A stretch of 64,000 nucleotides of DNA from Thalassotalea sp. (GTDB lineage Bacteria; Pseudomonadota; Gammaproteobacteria; Enterobacterales; Alteromonadaceae), in NCBI GenBank assembly GCA_022448425.1, contig JAKVCY010000195.1:1-64000 (forward strand). Direction: 5' to 3'. The notes beneath the pieces are model-generated. The model was not told where the DNA came from. It did not search any database and was given only the letters and a program-made list of their open reading frames with translations. Below are positions 36,903-46,398 of the stretch, in pieces; positions within the stretch are counted from its first letter, which is position 1, and the number at the start of each line of letters is the position of its first letter. Made by a program: the position numbers and the translations under genes.

Positions 36903-37469
36903 CTAGGATTCAAAATAAATCATCATTTCTGCTGCTTCGCAGTGGCAGTCAAAACCACATAAAATGCAGTCGTAGCCATTCAGTGCGTCTTCGCGCCACT
37001 TATCAGGATGTGATTTAATTAGCTTGCCGCCACATTTAGTGAAGTATTTTACTGCGCTATTGCCTGGGCTCTGCTTCCATAGGTGGCTAACGCCTGCTTT
37101 TGCGCCTTGTTGTTGTGCCGCAGCGATTGAGCGTTTGAGTAATTCGCTACCAATGCCGTATCCACGGTAGTTCTCGTCTACCGTGTTACATTTGAAATAG
37201 CACACGCTTTGTGGTGAAACCTGCCAAAGCTCAGGACTACACCATTTATCTATTTCCCAATTACCAACGGCATAAGTGAGTCTAAACCCGACGAGTTTTT
37301 CACCATCGAGGGCAACAAAACCAGCATTAATACCGTCTTTAATACCTTTATTGACCCAAATAGGTGTATTATCCATGTCCATGTAACCCTCACCATGCAC
37401 ATGGTTGGCGAGGGCGATCACTTGAGCAAAATCGCGCTCGGTAATTTCTCTATAAACTATTGTTGTCAT
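36903..37469 (-). CDS. GNAT family N-acetyltransferase with Cys-rich C-terminus
   Basis: A 188-residue acetyltransferase. The acetyl-CoA site motif is VDENYRGYGIGSELLKRSIA (R-G-Y-G-I-G). The C-terminus YDCILCGFDCHCEAAEMM has four cysteines spaced C-x2-C-x3-C-x-C plus a histidine, unusual for GNATs and suggestive of metal or redox chemistry. The substrate is unknown. It is transcribed divergently from a FAD amine/amino-acid oxidoreductase gene, with fewer than 100 bases between the starts. Confidence 0.85.
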   Translation of the reverse strand: MTTIVYREITERDFAQVIALANHVHGEGYMDMDNTPIWVNKGIKDGINAGFVALDGEKLVGFRLTYAVGNWEIDKWCSPELWQVSPQSVCYFKCNTVDENYRGYGIGSELLKRSIAAAQQQGAKAGVSHLWKQSPGNSAVKYFTKCGGKLIKSHPDKWREDALNGYDCILCGFDCHCEAAEMMIYFES

Positions 37470-37563
37470 ATCAATCAGTAATTGCGTTTATCCGCTTGAA
37501 CTAACGTCAAAAATAATGGCATAGTTTGCCACTGTTTTAACACCTCCGCACCCTTTATTGACG

Positions 37564-38901
37564 ATGTACGATCCTTTACATGACAAAATTCCCGGCGTAA
37601 ACGACAGTTACCCTAACAGCTACTGGGCTGACATTTCTGGCGAAGCACCAGAGAACGATGGACAGCTAAATCAAACCCTTGAAACCGATGTTGTGATTAT
37701 TGGCGCTGGTTTTACGGGCCTTTCTTGCGCGTATCACCTTGCCAACAATTACGGCATCAAAGCGATTGTGCTCGAAGCTAACCAGACAGCATGGGGCTGC
37801 AGTGGCCGCAACGCGGGCTTTGTACTTAAAAGTTCTGGCCGGAAATCATTCACGCAAATGGCGAGTGATTGGGGCGAAGAGGTTATGCGTGGCATTTACG
37901 ACGAAATGGCGGCTGGCGTCGATACTGTCAATGAGCTCATTGGTAAGGGGATTGACTGTGACCAGCAAGCACCGGGATATATTAAGGTTGCGCACAAGCC
38001 GAACAAGTTAAAAGAGCTCATTAATCTGTCAGAGATTCAACGAAAGCAGTTTAATTATCAGGTTGAAATACTGGACCAACAGCAAGTTAGAAGTCAGTAC
38101 ATGGACGATCAAAATGCTTTTGGAGCGATTCGGTACACGGATGGCTTTGGCTTAAACCCCTTGAAACTTGCATGGGGATACCAGAAGTTAGCGCGTGAAG
38201 CTGGTGCCACAGTTTACATAGGCTCTCCGGTAACTTCTTGGCGTGAAGACAAAGGTCGTCAAGTTGTATGTACGCCTAAGGGCGAAGTGCGTGCACAAAA
38301 AGTCGTGTTAGCGACCAATGGCTATACGCCGAAAGGTTTCCATCCTTTGGTGAATAACCGGTTCTTACCTGTGTTATCGCAAATTATTGTTACCGAGCTA
38401 TTAACGGATGAGCAAATTCGTCAGTGTAATTGGCAAACCAATAATGTTGTGATGGACACGAGAGCGCTCAAGTACTACTACCGGAAATTACCTGATAATC
38501 GAATTTTGTTTGGAGGTCGCGGGGCGATTACTGGGAAAGCAGCACAAGACCCTTACTACGCTGATCGTTTACTTTCAGTGCTAAAGCAAAGTTTTCCGTC
38601 ACTAAAAACACTCAATTACCAATATGCTTGGGCAGGCTGGATTTGTATGTCGCTTGACGATATTCCACATATTCACCACAACCCTTCTCAAAATATCTTT
38701 TATGCGATGGGCTACTGCGGTGCTGGTTTGTCGTTTTCTGCACAGGCAGGCAAGCGTCTTGCCGATAGCGTAGCAGAGCAAAAACTACCGGACTTACCGA
38801 TTTTTAATCGCCACTTGGCTAAGTTCCCGCTAGCACCTTTAAGAAGAGTAGGGCAATGGGGTTACTTTCAGTATGGCAAAGTTAAAGATCGCTATTTCTA
38901 A
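37564..38901 (+). CDS. FAD-dependent oxidoreductase of the DAO/PuuB type
   Basis: About 445 residues. The dinucleotide-binding motif is VVIIGAGFTGLSCAYHL (near residue 43), followed by the E-A-N-Q-T-A-W-G-C-S-G-R-N-A-G stretch of the DAO family. The C-terminal part has YAMGYCGAGLSFSAQAGKRL. This resembles gamma-glutamylputrescine oxidase and related amine/amino-acid oxidases; no other putrescine-pathway gene is here, so the substrate is open. ATG at 37564 is favoured over a TTG two codons upstream. No clear Shine-Dalgarno is seen. Confidence 0.88.
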   Translation: MYDPLHDKIPGVNDSYPNSYWADISGEAPENDGQLNQTLETDVVIIGAGFTGLSCAYHLANNYGIKAIVLEANQTAWGCSGRNAGFVLKSSGRKSFTQMASDWGEEVMRGIYDEMAAGVDTVNELIGKGIDCDQQAPGYIKVAHKPNKLKELINLSEIQRKQFNYQVEILDQQQVRSQYMDDQNAFGAIRYTDGFGLNPLKLAWGYQKLAREAGATVYIGSPVTSWREDKGRQVVCTPKGEVRAQKVVLATNGYTPKGFHPLVNNRFLPVLSQIIVTELLTDEQIRQCNWQTNNVVMDTRALKYYYRKLPDNRILFGGRGAITGKAAQDPYYADRLLSVLKQSFPSLKTLNYQYAWAGWICMSLDDIPHIHHNPSQNIFYAMGYCGAGLSFSAQAGKRLADSVAEQKLPDLPIFNRHLAKFPLAPLRRVGQWGYFQYGKVKDRYF

Positions 38902-38940
38902 GCTGTTTAGTTCGTTGAAATTGAACTTGAAGAAATAAGA

Positions 38941-38988
38941 AAGCCGCACAGTTTTAGCTAACATCAGCTAAAACTGTGCGGCTTTTTT
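38941..38988. terminator. Long intrinsic terminator between convergent genes
   Basis: A perfect 19-bp stem, AAGCCGCACAGTTTTAGCT (38941-38959) against 38966-38984, with loop AACATC and a T-run to 38988. It serves the FAD oxidoreductase and perhaps the convergent Ig-like lipoprotein gene. Confidence 0.92.
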
Positions 38989-39033
38989 GATAACTCTTTT
39001 GGTGAGAAGTTATTTTCTAAGCCGTATTTGATT

Positions 39034-41430
39034 CTATAACAGGTCAATACTCTTTATAGCAGAGGTAATGATACCTGAAGGCGAGGTAATGGTTATCTCT
39101 AATACGCCAGTCTCAGGGTCACCTTCTAGCGGGTTAATAATCACAAAGCTAATGGTGCTAGGGTTTAATGTATCAGGCACCGTGAAGCTTGTAATACCTT
39201 GTAAATCGCCGACTGTGCTAGAAATTGACACTAAGGTATCTCTAGGCATTGCCTGATTTGCCGTATCAGCGATATACAGATTGAAATTAATTGAGCTGTC
39301 GTCGGCTATATCAGGAATCGTTGCACTTACGCCCGTGTCGTTGTTTTCATAAACATCGCCATTTTGAGAATTAGTTAAACTAAATAAAGCGCTAGAGCTC
39401 GCCATGTCCATGACTAATGACTTTCTCACGTGTATAGCTTGGTTCCCTTCGCTTGCGCAGCTGTCACCTTGACACTGAGGGCCGTTAAACAGTCCATCTT
39501 GGGTGCTAAATGCGTTGTCGTTGTTGAAGTCTAAGAAGGTTTCACCATTGTCATATTGTTGGTTTTCATTGTCATCGCGATACGCTTCTGACATATCAAC
39601 AAAACCTGATGCCTGCACGGTTGAACGACCAAAACCAGAAGATACAGCATTACTTACAATCGCATCGCCATCGGCATCATCAAAGGTGTTGTTACCATTA
39701 GTGTCAAAGAATGTTTCGTGACCTAGTGCTGTAGCTAATATTGTAATGCGGTGATCAGGTACTCTTGGTTCGGCACTAGTCCAAGTTACTGAACAGGCGC
39801 CATTAGTTGTCGTACAGCTCGGCTGGATCATGCCACCTTCGGTTGTAAAGTTCACCGTTGTACCATCAGGTACTGGGTTATTGAAGTTATCAGCAAGTTG
39901 GGCGGTAATCGTGGCTTCTACACCATTGAACATTGCAGCTTCCGGGTTATGAATGCTGGTAGAAATAGTAAGTGAACGTTGCTCAGGTAAACCTGTATTA
40001 ACAGACAATAAGTCTGATTGGGTTTGCACTTCAATTGTTTCGCTATCAACGGTCATCGCAGATTTAGCGGTAACGCGCACTGCCGTAGGAACTGTACCAG
40101 CCGTTACTTTAGTAGTAATCACGCCTTCGCTATTGGTTAACCCCGATGTTGGATTAAGCGTTATTCCACCTACGCTTGTGTCTAGTACAAAGTCGACTTG
40201 CTGTTGTGCAAGTGGGTTATTAAGTGCACTTTTTACTAAGAAGGTTAAGGTTGAGGTTTCTTGCTTGCCTTGACCGCCTGTTCCCTTGAGTACAATAGAG
40301 GTTGGCTCAGCAGAAATAAATTCAATCGACCCCAATGACTCACCTGCTATTGAAATAACCGATGATGCAGTGCTGGTGATACCATTAACGGTAATAGAGG
40401 CGATGATAACGTCGTCAATACCACTTGAACCTGCACAGCTTAAGTCTTCAAAAGTCGCATTTGCAGCCCCTTTGATGGAAAACACACTATCGTCTAGATT
40501 AGCGTCACCACTTTGTGCACAGTTAGAGGTAAAACTTACAGCCGTTGGCGTTGTTACTAACTCGCCATTGCCATCAACTAATGCAACGCTAAGTCCCACG
40601 GTTCCACCGGCGCTAATGCTATCGGTACCTAGCGCAATTTCACCTTCAATAAAGCTGTCGTTGTCGTCTAGGTAACCAATACGAACACCTTCATCGACAA
40701 TAACTGCATCCGCAGCTATCACTTCATAATTAATCCGAGCAGGTGATACCTCGCTATCATCAATTGATACGGTAATGACACCGGCACCCAATTGATCATT
40801 TCCTGAAAGCGATACGCTTGCCGTGCCTTCTGCATTAGAAAGGGCGGTGGTTGTTACAAGTTCACCGACATCGGCTGTGAAGGTGACGATTTCACCTTCT
40901 ACTGGTTGGCTGTCTGCGTTGGTAAGTGTTGCCCTAATTTGTACTTGTTCGTCAGCTTTAAATTGGCTTGTGGCTACGCCGCCTAATAGTAGTTCTGCAG
41001 AGATGTTGAATGACTGCTCTGCTGGCTCAGTAGTAAACTCAAAATCCTGGGCATCTGATAGCGTCTCGAGCGATGCGGTTATCGTACCAGCACCACCCGC
41101 TAGATCTTCATTCGTCACGATCACAATTGCTTGGCCTGCGCTATTGGTGAGCTTTGTACTTGCAGACAATGCCCCTAACGTACTGTCAAAGGTGATCGTT
41201 CTGCCTGCAATGATGGCATTATTCTCATCGTAGAGAGTCGCTACGACAGTAACTTCCTCATCAGCTTCGAAGCTTTGTTGGGCTTCGCCACTAGCATTTT
41301 GGATAGCGAGTACAATACTCGTTGGAGTTGGATTAGAATCAGGGTCGGTAGTGTTTTCACCAGAGCTACCATTACAGCCCGAGAGTAGTGCAATACTTGC
41401 GATAATAATTGTTGCAAACAATTTTTTCAT
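39034..41430 (-). CDS. Large lipoprotein with bacterial Ig-like (Big-1 type) repeats
   Basis: 798 residues from the ATG at 41430, which begins MKKLFATIIIASIALLSGC, a lipoprotein signal with the lipobox ending at Cys19; the upstream in-frame extension adds 27 residues and is unlikely. Several Ig-like modules repeat the Big-1 pattern V-x-F-x(8)-G and T-N-S-x-G. Two Asp/Asn-rich loops (FFDTNGNNTFDDADGDAI and the stretch around YRDDNENQQYDNGETFLD) look like calcium-binding EF-hand/dockerin-type loops. Cysteines are few and late. It is probably surface-exposed or periplasmic, with an adhesin or structural role; the exact role is unknown. Confidence 0.85.
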   Translation of the reverse strand: MKKLFATIIIASIALLSGCNGSSGENTTDPDSNPTPTSIVLAIQNASGEAQQSFEADEEVTVVATLYDENNAIIAGRTITFDSTLGALSASTKLTNSAGQAIVIVTNEDLAGGAGTITASLETLSDAQDFEFTTEPAEQSFNISAELLLGGVATSQFKADEQVQIRATLTNADSQPVEGEIVTFTADVGELVTTTALSNAEGTASVSLSGNDQLGAGVITVSIDDSEVSPARINYEVIAADAVIVDEGVRIGYLDDNDSFIEGEIALGTDSISAGGTVGLSVALVDGNGELVTTPTAVSFTSNCAQSGDANLDDSVFSIKGAANATFEDLSCAGSSGIDDVIIASITVNGITSTASSVISIAGESLGSIEFISAEPTSIVLKGTGGQGKQETSTLTFLVKSALNNPLAQQQVDFVLDTSVGGITLNPTSGLTNSEGVITTKVTAGTVPTAVRVTAKSAMTVDSETIEVQTQSDLLSVNTGLPEQRSLTISTSIHNPEAAMFNGVEATITAQLADNFNNPVPDGTTVNFTTEGGMIQPSCTTTNGACSVTWTSAEPRVPDHRITILATALGHETFFDTNGNNTFDDADGDAIVSNAVSSGFGRSTVQASGFVDMSEAYRDDNENQQYDNGETFLDFNNDNAFSTQDGLFNGPQCQGDSCASEGNQAIHVRKSLVMDMASSSALFSLTNSQNGDVYENNDTGVSATIPDIADDSSINFNLYIADTANQAMPRDTLVSISSTVGDLQGITSFTVPDTLNPSTISFVIINPLEGDPETGVLEITITSPSGIITSAIKSIDLL

Positions 41431-41844
41431 GGAGATGCCTATTGAAGGTATTGTTTTTATTAACGTTAGCAAGAATAAAGTTCTCATTTGTAAATGTCTA
41501 TTGTTATCCATGACAATGGATTCAATTTCAAGGCGCTAGAGCGTTATTTTGAAGCTCAGATTACGCTGAGATTCGAACACTGCTCAGTATAGATGATACT
41601 CATATCAATTTAGTGTAATTGGTATTATTGCACCCGCTTAAAATGGGGACTACTGCGTTAAGCAACCTAACTTTTAAGGCGAGCTGAATAGTTTTATAAG
41701 CTCAATGCTCGTATAGTAGTGGCTGATAGCAGTAAAAAATAACAATAACAATGTGATAAGGCAGGGTTCAATAAACGAACTATGCACAGCTTATCTGCTA
41801 ATCAAGTAATAATATTTAGAGTGTGTAAGAGAGATAAATTGATA
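41431..41844. other. Divergent region between two lipoprotein genes
   Basis: No gene is visible. It holds the second copy of the palindromic repeat and must contain both promoters. An open frame runs into the M3 gene from 41782 but lacks lipoprotein-signal character before its internal ATG. Confidence 0.5.
41600..41627. repeat. Palindromic intergenic repeat, copy 2
   Basis: Shares CAATTTA-G/A-TGTAATTGGTATTATT with copy 1 at 36752-36779. The left arm here has changes (ATATCAATT), so the dyad is imperfect. Confidence 0.75.
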
Positions 41845-44049
41845 ATGAAATACAATAAACTTTTAAGTGCCATGCTAGTTTCTGGCGCACTGTGGGGCTG
41901 TAACCAGTCAACAGAAACTGCGGCTTCGACAGAAGCTCAAGTAAAGCCAGCAGAAGCTACACAACAGGCGATAAAAGCAGCAGAAAAAACAGACGAAAAC
42001 GCTGCAGCGGCGTTATTGCTATCTGAGTGGACAGGTCCATTCGAGGGTGTTCCAGCGTTTGATAAAGTAGAAGTTTCTGGCCTTAAGGCAGCCTTAGAGA
42101 AAGGTATGGAACTAAACCTTGCTGAAATTGAAGCAATTGCTAACAACCCGGAAGCAGCAACTTTCGATAATACTATTGTTGCCATGGAGCGAAGCGGCAG
42201 CGTTTTAGATCGCATTTTCACTTACTGGGGCATTTGGGCGTCAAACAACTCATCGCCAGAATTCAGACAAATTCAAGGTGAAATGGCGCCAAAACTATCA
42301 GCCTTTTTCTCTAAAATTAATCAAAACGAAAAATTATTCGCGCGTGTAGCAGCGGTCTATAACGGCGAAGAAATGAAAACATTACGCAAGGATCAACAGC
42401 GCTTAGTTTGGCTTGTGTACAATGGTTTTGCGCGTAATGGTGCAACCTTGGAAGGTGATGCAAAAGCGCGCTATGCAGAAATTAACCAACGCCTTGCAGA
42501 ACTTCATACTAAGTTTGCCAACAACGTACTAGCTGACGAAGAAAACTATGTGTTGTATCTAGATGAGTCACAATTAGGTGGCTTAACTGAGTCAATCAAA
42601 AACGCTGCCGCATCTGCGGCTAAAGAACGTGGTAAAGAAGGCAAGTTTGCGGTAACCAATACGCGTTCTTCAATGGACCCGTTCTTAACATACTCGACAG
42701 AGCGTGAGTTACGTAAAAAAGTTTGGGAAACCTACTACAACCGTGGTGACAACGGTGATGAGTTTGATAACAACGCATTAATCAAAGAAATTCTAACACT
42801 TCGCCATGAGCGCGTTGGCTTGTTGGGTTATGACAACTATGCGTCTTGGCGCTTAGAAGATCGTATGGCTAAAAAGCCTGAGAATGCGATCGCATTGATG
42901 GAAAAAGTATGGCCAGCAGCAATTGCTCGCGTTGATCAAGAAGTTGCTGACATGATGGAAATCGCGAAAGCAGATGGCATCAAAGAATTCAAACCTTGGG
43001 ATTACCGTTACTACGCTGAAAAAGTGCGTATGAAGAAATATGCATTGGATTCAAATGAAGTAAAACAGTACCTGCAAGTTGAGAAGCTACAAGAAGCAAT
43101 GTTCTATGTTTCAGGTCGTCTATTTAACTATGACTTCACTGAGATTACTGATGGCTCGGTACCTGTTTTCCACGAAGATGTGCGTGTTTGGGACGTTAAA
43201 GATAAAACTTCAGGCGAACACATTGGTTTATTCTATTTAGATCCATACGCTCGTAAAGGTAAGCGCAGTGGTGCTTGGGCTACAACTTATCGTAGCCACA
43301 CGACATTTGATGGTAAAACAAATGTTCTTTCGTCAAACAACTCTAACTTTATTAAAGGTAAAGATGGCGAACCAACACTAGTATCGTTTGATGATGCCGA
43401 AACATTCTTCCACGAGTTTGGCCATGCACTTCATTTCTTAGCATCTAATGTTGAATATCCTACGTTAAATGGCGGTGTCCGTGATTACACTGAGTTCCAG
43501 TCTCAGTTATTAGAGCGTTGGTTAACGACTGATGAAGTGATCAACAAGTACTTGGTTCACTATAAAACTGGCGAGCCAATGCCAAAAGAGCTAGTTGCTA
43601 AAATCAAGCAAGCGGCAACCTTTAACGAAGGCTTTAAAACGACAGAGTACTTAGCGTCAGCGATTATCGATATGAAGCTGCACACAACAGACCCTGCTAA
43701 CATTGACCCAGACGCGTTTGAACGTGATGAGTTAGCTAAGTTGAATATGCCATCGTCTATCGTAATGCGTCACCGCACACCACACTTCGGTCATGTGTTC
43801 AGTGGTGAAGGCTACTCGGCTGCATACTATGGTTACATGTGGGCAGAAGTATTGACGTCAGATGCATCAGAAGCATTTGAAGAAGCTGAAGGCGGTTACT
43901 ACGATGAGGAAGTGGCAGCTAAACTCGTTGAGCATTTATTTAGCGTGCGTAATGCCGTTGATCCGGCTGAAGCTTACCGAGCTTTCCGCGGTCGAGATGC
44001 TGTTGTTGATGCGTTAATGCGTGATCGTGGTTTTCCTGTAACGAAATAA
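41845..44049 (+). CDS. M3 family peptidyl-dipeptidase (Dcp-like) lipoprotein
   Basis: 734 residues from the ATG at 41845. The N-terminus MKYNKLLSAMLVSGALWGC is a lipoprotein signal with its cysteine at 19, which decides the start over the ATG at 41782. The zinc motif HEFGH is at residues 523-527 in FFHEFGHALHFLAS. Dcp/OpdA enzymes cut dipeptides or oligopeptides; the lipid anchor suggests an envelope location, unlike cytoplasmic OpdA. YSAAYYGYMWAEVL near the end is the conserved substrate-binding stretch. A clear terminator follows. Confidence 0.94.
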   Translation: MKYNKLLSAMLVSGALWGCNQSTETAASTEAQVKPAEATQQAIKAAEKTDENAAAALLLSEWTGPFEGVPAFDKVEVSGLKAALEKGMELNLAEIEAIANNPEAATFDNTIVAMERSGSVLDRIFTYWGIWASNNSSPEFRQIQGEMAPKLSAFFSKINQNEKLFARVAAVYNGEEMKTLRKDQQRLVWLVYNGFARNGATLEGDAKARYAEINQRLAELHTKFANNVLADEENYVLYLDESQLGGLTESIKNAAASAAKERGKEGKFAVTNTRSSMDPFLTYSTERELRKKVWETYYNRGDNGDEFDNNALIKEILTLRHERVGLLGYDNYASWRLEDRMAKKPENAIALMEKVWPAAIARVDQEVADMMEIAKADGIKEFKPWDYRYYAEKVRMKKYALDSNEVKQYLQVEKLQEAMFYVSGRLFNYDFTEITDGSVPVFHEDVRVWDVKDKTSGEHIGLFYLDPYARKGKRSGAWATTYRSHTTFDGKTNVLSSNNSNFIKGKDGEPTLVSFDDAETFFHEFGHALHFLASNVEYPTLNGGVRDYTEFQSQLLERWLTTDEVINKYLVHYKTGEPMPKELVAKIKQAATFNEGFKTTEYLASAIIDMKLHTTDPANIDPDAFERDELAKLNMPSSIVMRHRTPHFGHVFSGEGYSAAYYGYMWAEVLTSDASEAFEEAEGGYYDEEVAAKLVEHLFSVRNAVDPAEAYRAFRGRDAVVDALMRDRGFPVTK

Positions 44050-44087
44050 AAAACGTTTGACATAATGTGTTATCGTTACAATCCGAA

Positions 44088-44116
44088 AAAAAGCCCACTA
44101 TCTAAGTGGGCTTTTT
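44088..44116 (+). terminator. Intrinsic terminator after the M3 peptidase gene
   Basis: AAAAAGCCCACT (44088-44099), loop ATCTA, AGTGGGCTTTTT (44105-44116). Confidence 0.9.
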
Positions 44117-44159
44117 GTTCGTCGTTAATAATAAAAGTAGCAAAAGAAAGGGAGATAAA

Positions 44160-44702
44160 ATGGAAGTCGCTAATAGTGAACGCTTGCGCTATCGCTTGCT
44201 TACTGAAGAGGATGCACAACTATTGTTCGAGCTAGATCAAGATGTTGAAGTAATGCGCTACATTAATGGTGGTCATATGACCACAATGACTGAGATTAAT
44301 GAAAAGTTTATACCGCGTCTGAACGCTTATCTGAACTCAGAAAAAGGTTGGGGACTTTGGGGCGTATTTACAGAAACAGAGAATCGTTATTTAGGCTGGG
44401 TGTTAGTGCGGCCGATGAATTATTTTAGTAATTCACCTGAGTATAAAAATTTAGAGCTTGGTTGGCGATTCAAGCGAGAGTCGTGGGGGCGTGGTTATGC
44501 AACGGAAGCGGCAAAGCAGATCAAAAAAGCGCTGATAGAAAATGGTGGTGTTGAAACATTTAGTGCCATTGCAGTACTCGATAATGTTGGTTCGATCAAT
44601 ATCATGACAAAGCTTGGAATGGAGTTTGTTAAGCAATATGTTCATCAAGACAACCAGCTTGGCGATATGGATGTTGTTTATTATCAGTGTGATGCTATCT
44701 AG
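44160..44702 (+). CDS. GNAT family N-acetyltransferase (RimJ/RimL type)
   Basis: 180 residues from the ATG at 44160, preceded by AAAGGGAGATAAA; the open frame extends upstream through the terminator, which cannot be translated sensibly. It has the RimL-like opening SERLRYRLLTEEDAQLLFEL and the acetyl-CoA site RESWGRGYATEAAKQIKKAL. VLDNVGSINIMTKLGMEF is the usual last conserved block. Substrate unknown. Confidence 0.9.
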   Translation: MEVANSERLRYRLLTEEDAQLLFELDQDVEVMRYINGGHMTTMTEINEKFIPRLNAYLNSEKGWGLWGVFTETENRYLGWVLVRPMNYFSNSPEYKNLELGWRFKRESWGRGYATEAAKQIKKALIENGGVETFSAIAVLDNVGSINIMTKLGMEFVKQYVHQDNQLGDMDVVYYQCDAI

Positions 44703-44801
44703 TTTTATGCTGCGCATGAAACCTGAATGCTGGGGAAAAGAAAGCTAAGTCCAGCATTTGTTCGTATTAGTTACAGAGATTTTTTTTGGAGCGAACACGT
44801 A

Positions 44802-45065
44802 ATGAAGAATGAACTAGACGTTAAGCAAGGCCTGACAGTATTTAATCAGGTGTTGAGTAAAGGTGAGTTGCAAGAAGGGAAATATCAGTGGCAGGGTTTA
44901 ACGGCTTGGCATGATATAGATGGTTATACTTGTTACCTTCAGTACAACCAAGTGTTGGTTACATTAATGTTCCACGGCAAGTACGCTACCGATTACCCCA
45001 ATGACGATGCGTGGCATCAATTTATGAAAAAAATAAAACTAGTCGCTCAAGAAACGAGCGTCTAG
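44802..45065 (+). CDS. DUF3081 family protein
   Basis: 87 residues from the ATG at 44802 (MKNELDVKQGLTVFNQVLSK); the frame is open further upstream but without conserved sequence. The pattern GLTAWHDIDGYTCYLQYNQV with LMFHGKY matches my recollection of DUF3081, small cytoplasmic proteins of marine gammaproteobacteria. A GGAG lies 12 bases upstream, rather far. Function unknown. Confidence 0.72.
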   Translation: MKNELDVKQGLTVFNQVLSKGELQEGKYQWQGLTAWHDIDGYTCYLQYNQVLVTLMFHGKYATDYPNDDAWHQFMKKIKLVAQETSV

Positions 45066-45133
45066 CTTTTCGTTTTGTTATCAAATGGGTAATGGGATTG
45101 GCGTAATAAACAGCGCATGGAAGATAATGCTTA

Positions 45134-45931
45134 TTACCATGATATCGGCTGACCATCCCAATCAATATATTTGAGGTTATCTGTTCGTTCTTGCACGGCT
45201 TGTTCTGATAAACGTGTAACAAAAGCTCTTATCTCTTCGTCATTCGCATCCGCAGCATGTCCTTCGGTCAAAGCAAACAGCCTTTTTGCAACGAACTCTG
45301 TGCTGAACAATTTCCCCTTCGGCACATTGCGCTGAAACGGTTTAGAAAGTGGCGTATCTGTAGTGCCAGGATGAAACAAAATGAACTTAAGCGCTTTAGC
45401 TCTTCGTTGGCATTCTATCGCTAATGTTCTTACGGCCATATTGAGGGCTGCTTTTGACGAACGATAGCTGTACCAGCCACCGAGCTTATTGTCATTGATG
45501 CTGCCGATTCGTGCACTAAAAATGGTAATGGTCGATGCCTGCTGCTCGATTCTTGGCACGATGTTCTTGAGCCAAAGCATCGGCGTTAATGTGTTTGCCG
45601 TTATTACAGTGAGATAGCTATCAAGTGAGAAGTCTTCGACTTTTTTCTCTGGAAATACGCCATTTCCGTGAAGAATACCGTTACAAATGTAGACATTATT
45701 GATGCGGTAAAAAGAAAAAATTTCTTCAACTGTTTCAGCAATGCTCTCTTCGCTGTAGTTGCAAGTTTTGAGCACTATATTTTCTTGGCCCTGCAACTGT
45801 GGGGCTTCTAACGGATTACGCGTGACCGCCACCACCTTTTCACCGCGATCTATTATCATTTTTATGAGTGCTTGTGCGATATAGCTACTTGCGCCGATGA
45901 CTAACGTTACGGATTGAGCTTGCATTTTCAC
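45134..45931 (-). CDS. SDR family short-chain dehydrogenase
   Basis: 265 residues. The nucleotide-binding motif is VIGASSYIAQALI (a GxxxxIG-variant), N-terminal and preceded by a beta-strand; the catalytic pair is Tyr-x-x-x-Lys in YSYRSSKAALNM, with the serine in TIFSARIGSI. It is the last gene of a three-gene leftward operon and overlaps DUF393 by four bases (ATGA). The substrate is not known. Confidence 0.88.
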   Translation of the reverse strand: MKMQAQSVTLVIGASSYIAQALIKMIIDRGEKVVAVTRNPLEAPQLQGQENIVLKTCNYSEESIAETVEEIFSFYRINNVYICNGILHGNGVFPEKKVEDFSLDSYLTVITANTLTPMLWLKNIVPRIEQQASTITIFSARIGSINDNKLGGWYSYRSSKAALNMAVRTLAIECQRRAKALKFILFHPGTTDTPLSKPFQRNVPKGKLFSTEFVAKRLFALTEGHAADANDEEIRAFVTRLSEQAVQERTDNLKYIDWDGQPISW

Positions 45932-46359
45932 TCCTTCGAATGCTGTTTAGATATAGGCTTTGAAATATTAGTCGCGCAAGCGCAATCATCGCCAGTAATT
46001 TTGCTGTAAACGCTTGATATTTGGTGACGGTAGCGAGCAAACAAACGATAGCCTAATTGTGCTAAAGGCCTTGTCAGTCGCCACCTTAGTGGCGCTACCC
46101 AAGCTTCTTTGCCAGCTAAACGCCACGCGTGATAATTTACATCGATACCTTTGATGATTTTGCCGTCGAGAAGACCATGTATCATTTGAAACGCTTGGTC
46201 TTTTTGTATCATTGGATATTTTTCCGCAAGCTCCACTTGATGTAGGTCTTCAAAAGTTATCGCTGCTTTATTGTCTCTTGCGCGCAGCGCATTTATTTCT
46301 CGGGTACAAAGCGGACATTGCCCATCATAAAATATTGTCAAAGAGGTCATAGTAGTCAC
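45928..46359 (-). CDS. DUF393 (DCC-family) thiol-disulfide oxidoreductase-like protein
   Basis: 143 residues. The hallmark YDGQCPLCTREI (DxxCxxC) is at the N-terminus, and ITFEDLHQVE follows. These small thioredoxin-like proteins have an uncertain role; in relatives they accompany SDR and photolyase genes. It overlaps the SDR gene and follows DUF3429 by 39 bases. Confidence 0.88.
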   Translation of the reverse strand: MTTMTSLTIFYDGQCPLCTREINALRARDNKAAITFEDLHQVELAEKYPMIQKDQAFQMIHGLLDGKIIKGIDVNYHAWRLAGKEAWVAPLRWRLTRPLAQLGYRLFARYRHQISSVYSKITGDDCACATNISKPISKQHSKE

Positions 46360-46398
46360 AGAGGCTCGATAGCTGATTAAGGGAAGAGTTAGTGCCTG

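Noticed and set aside
39068..41233. Series of plus-strand open frames inside the Ig-like lipoprotein gene
   Set aside because: Antisense shadows of a repetitive gene; no ribosome-binding sites and no recognisable domains.
41782..41844. ATG at 41782 as the start of the M3 peptidase
   Set aside because: It would put 21 residues before a clear lipoprotein signal that starts at the ATG at 41845.
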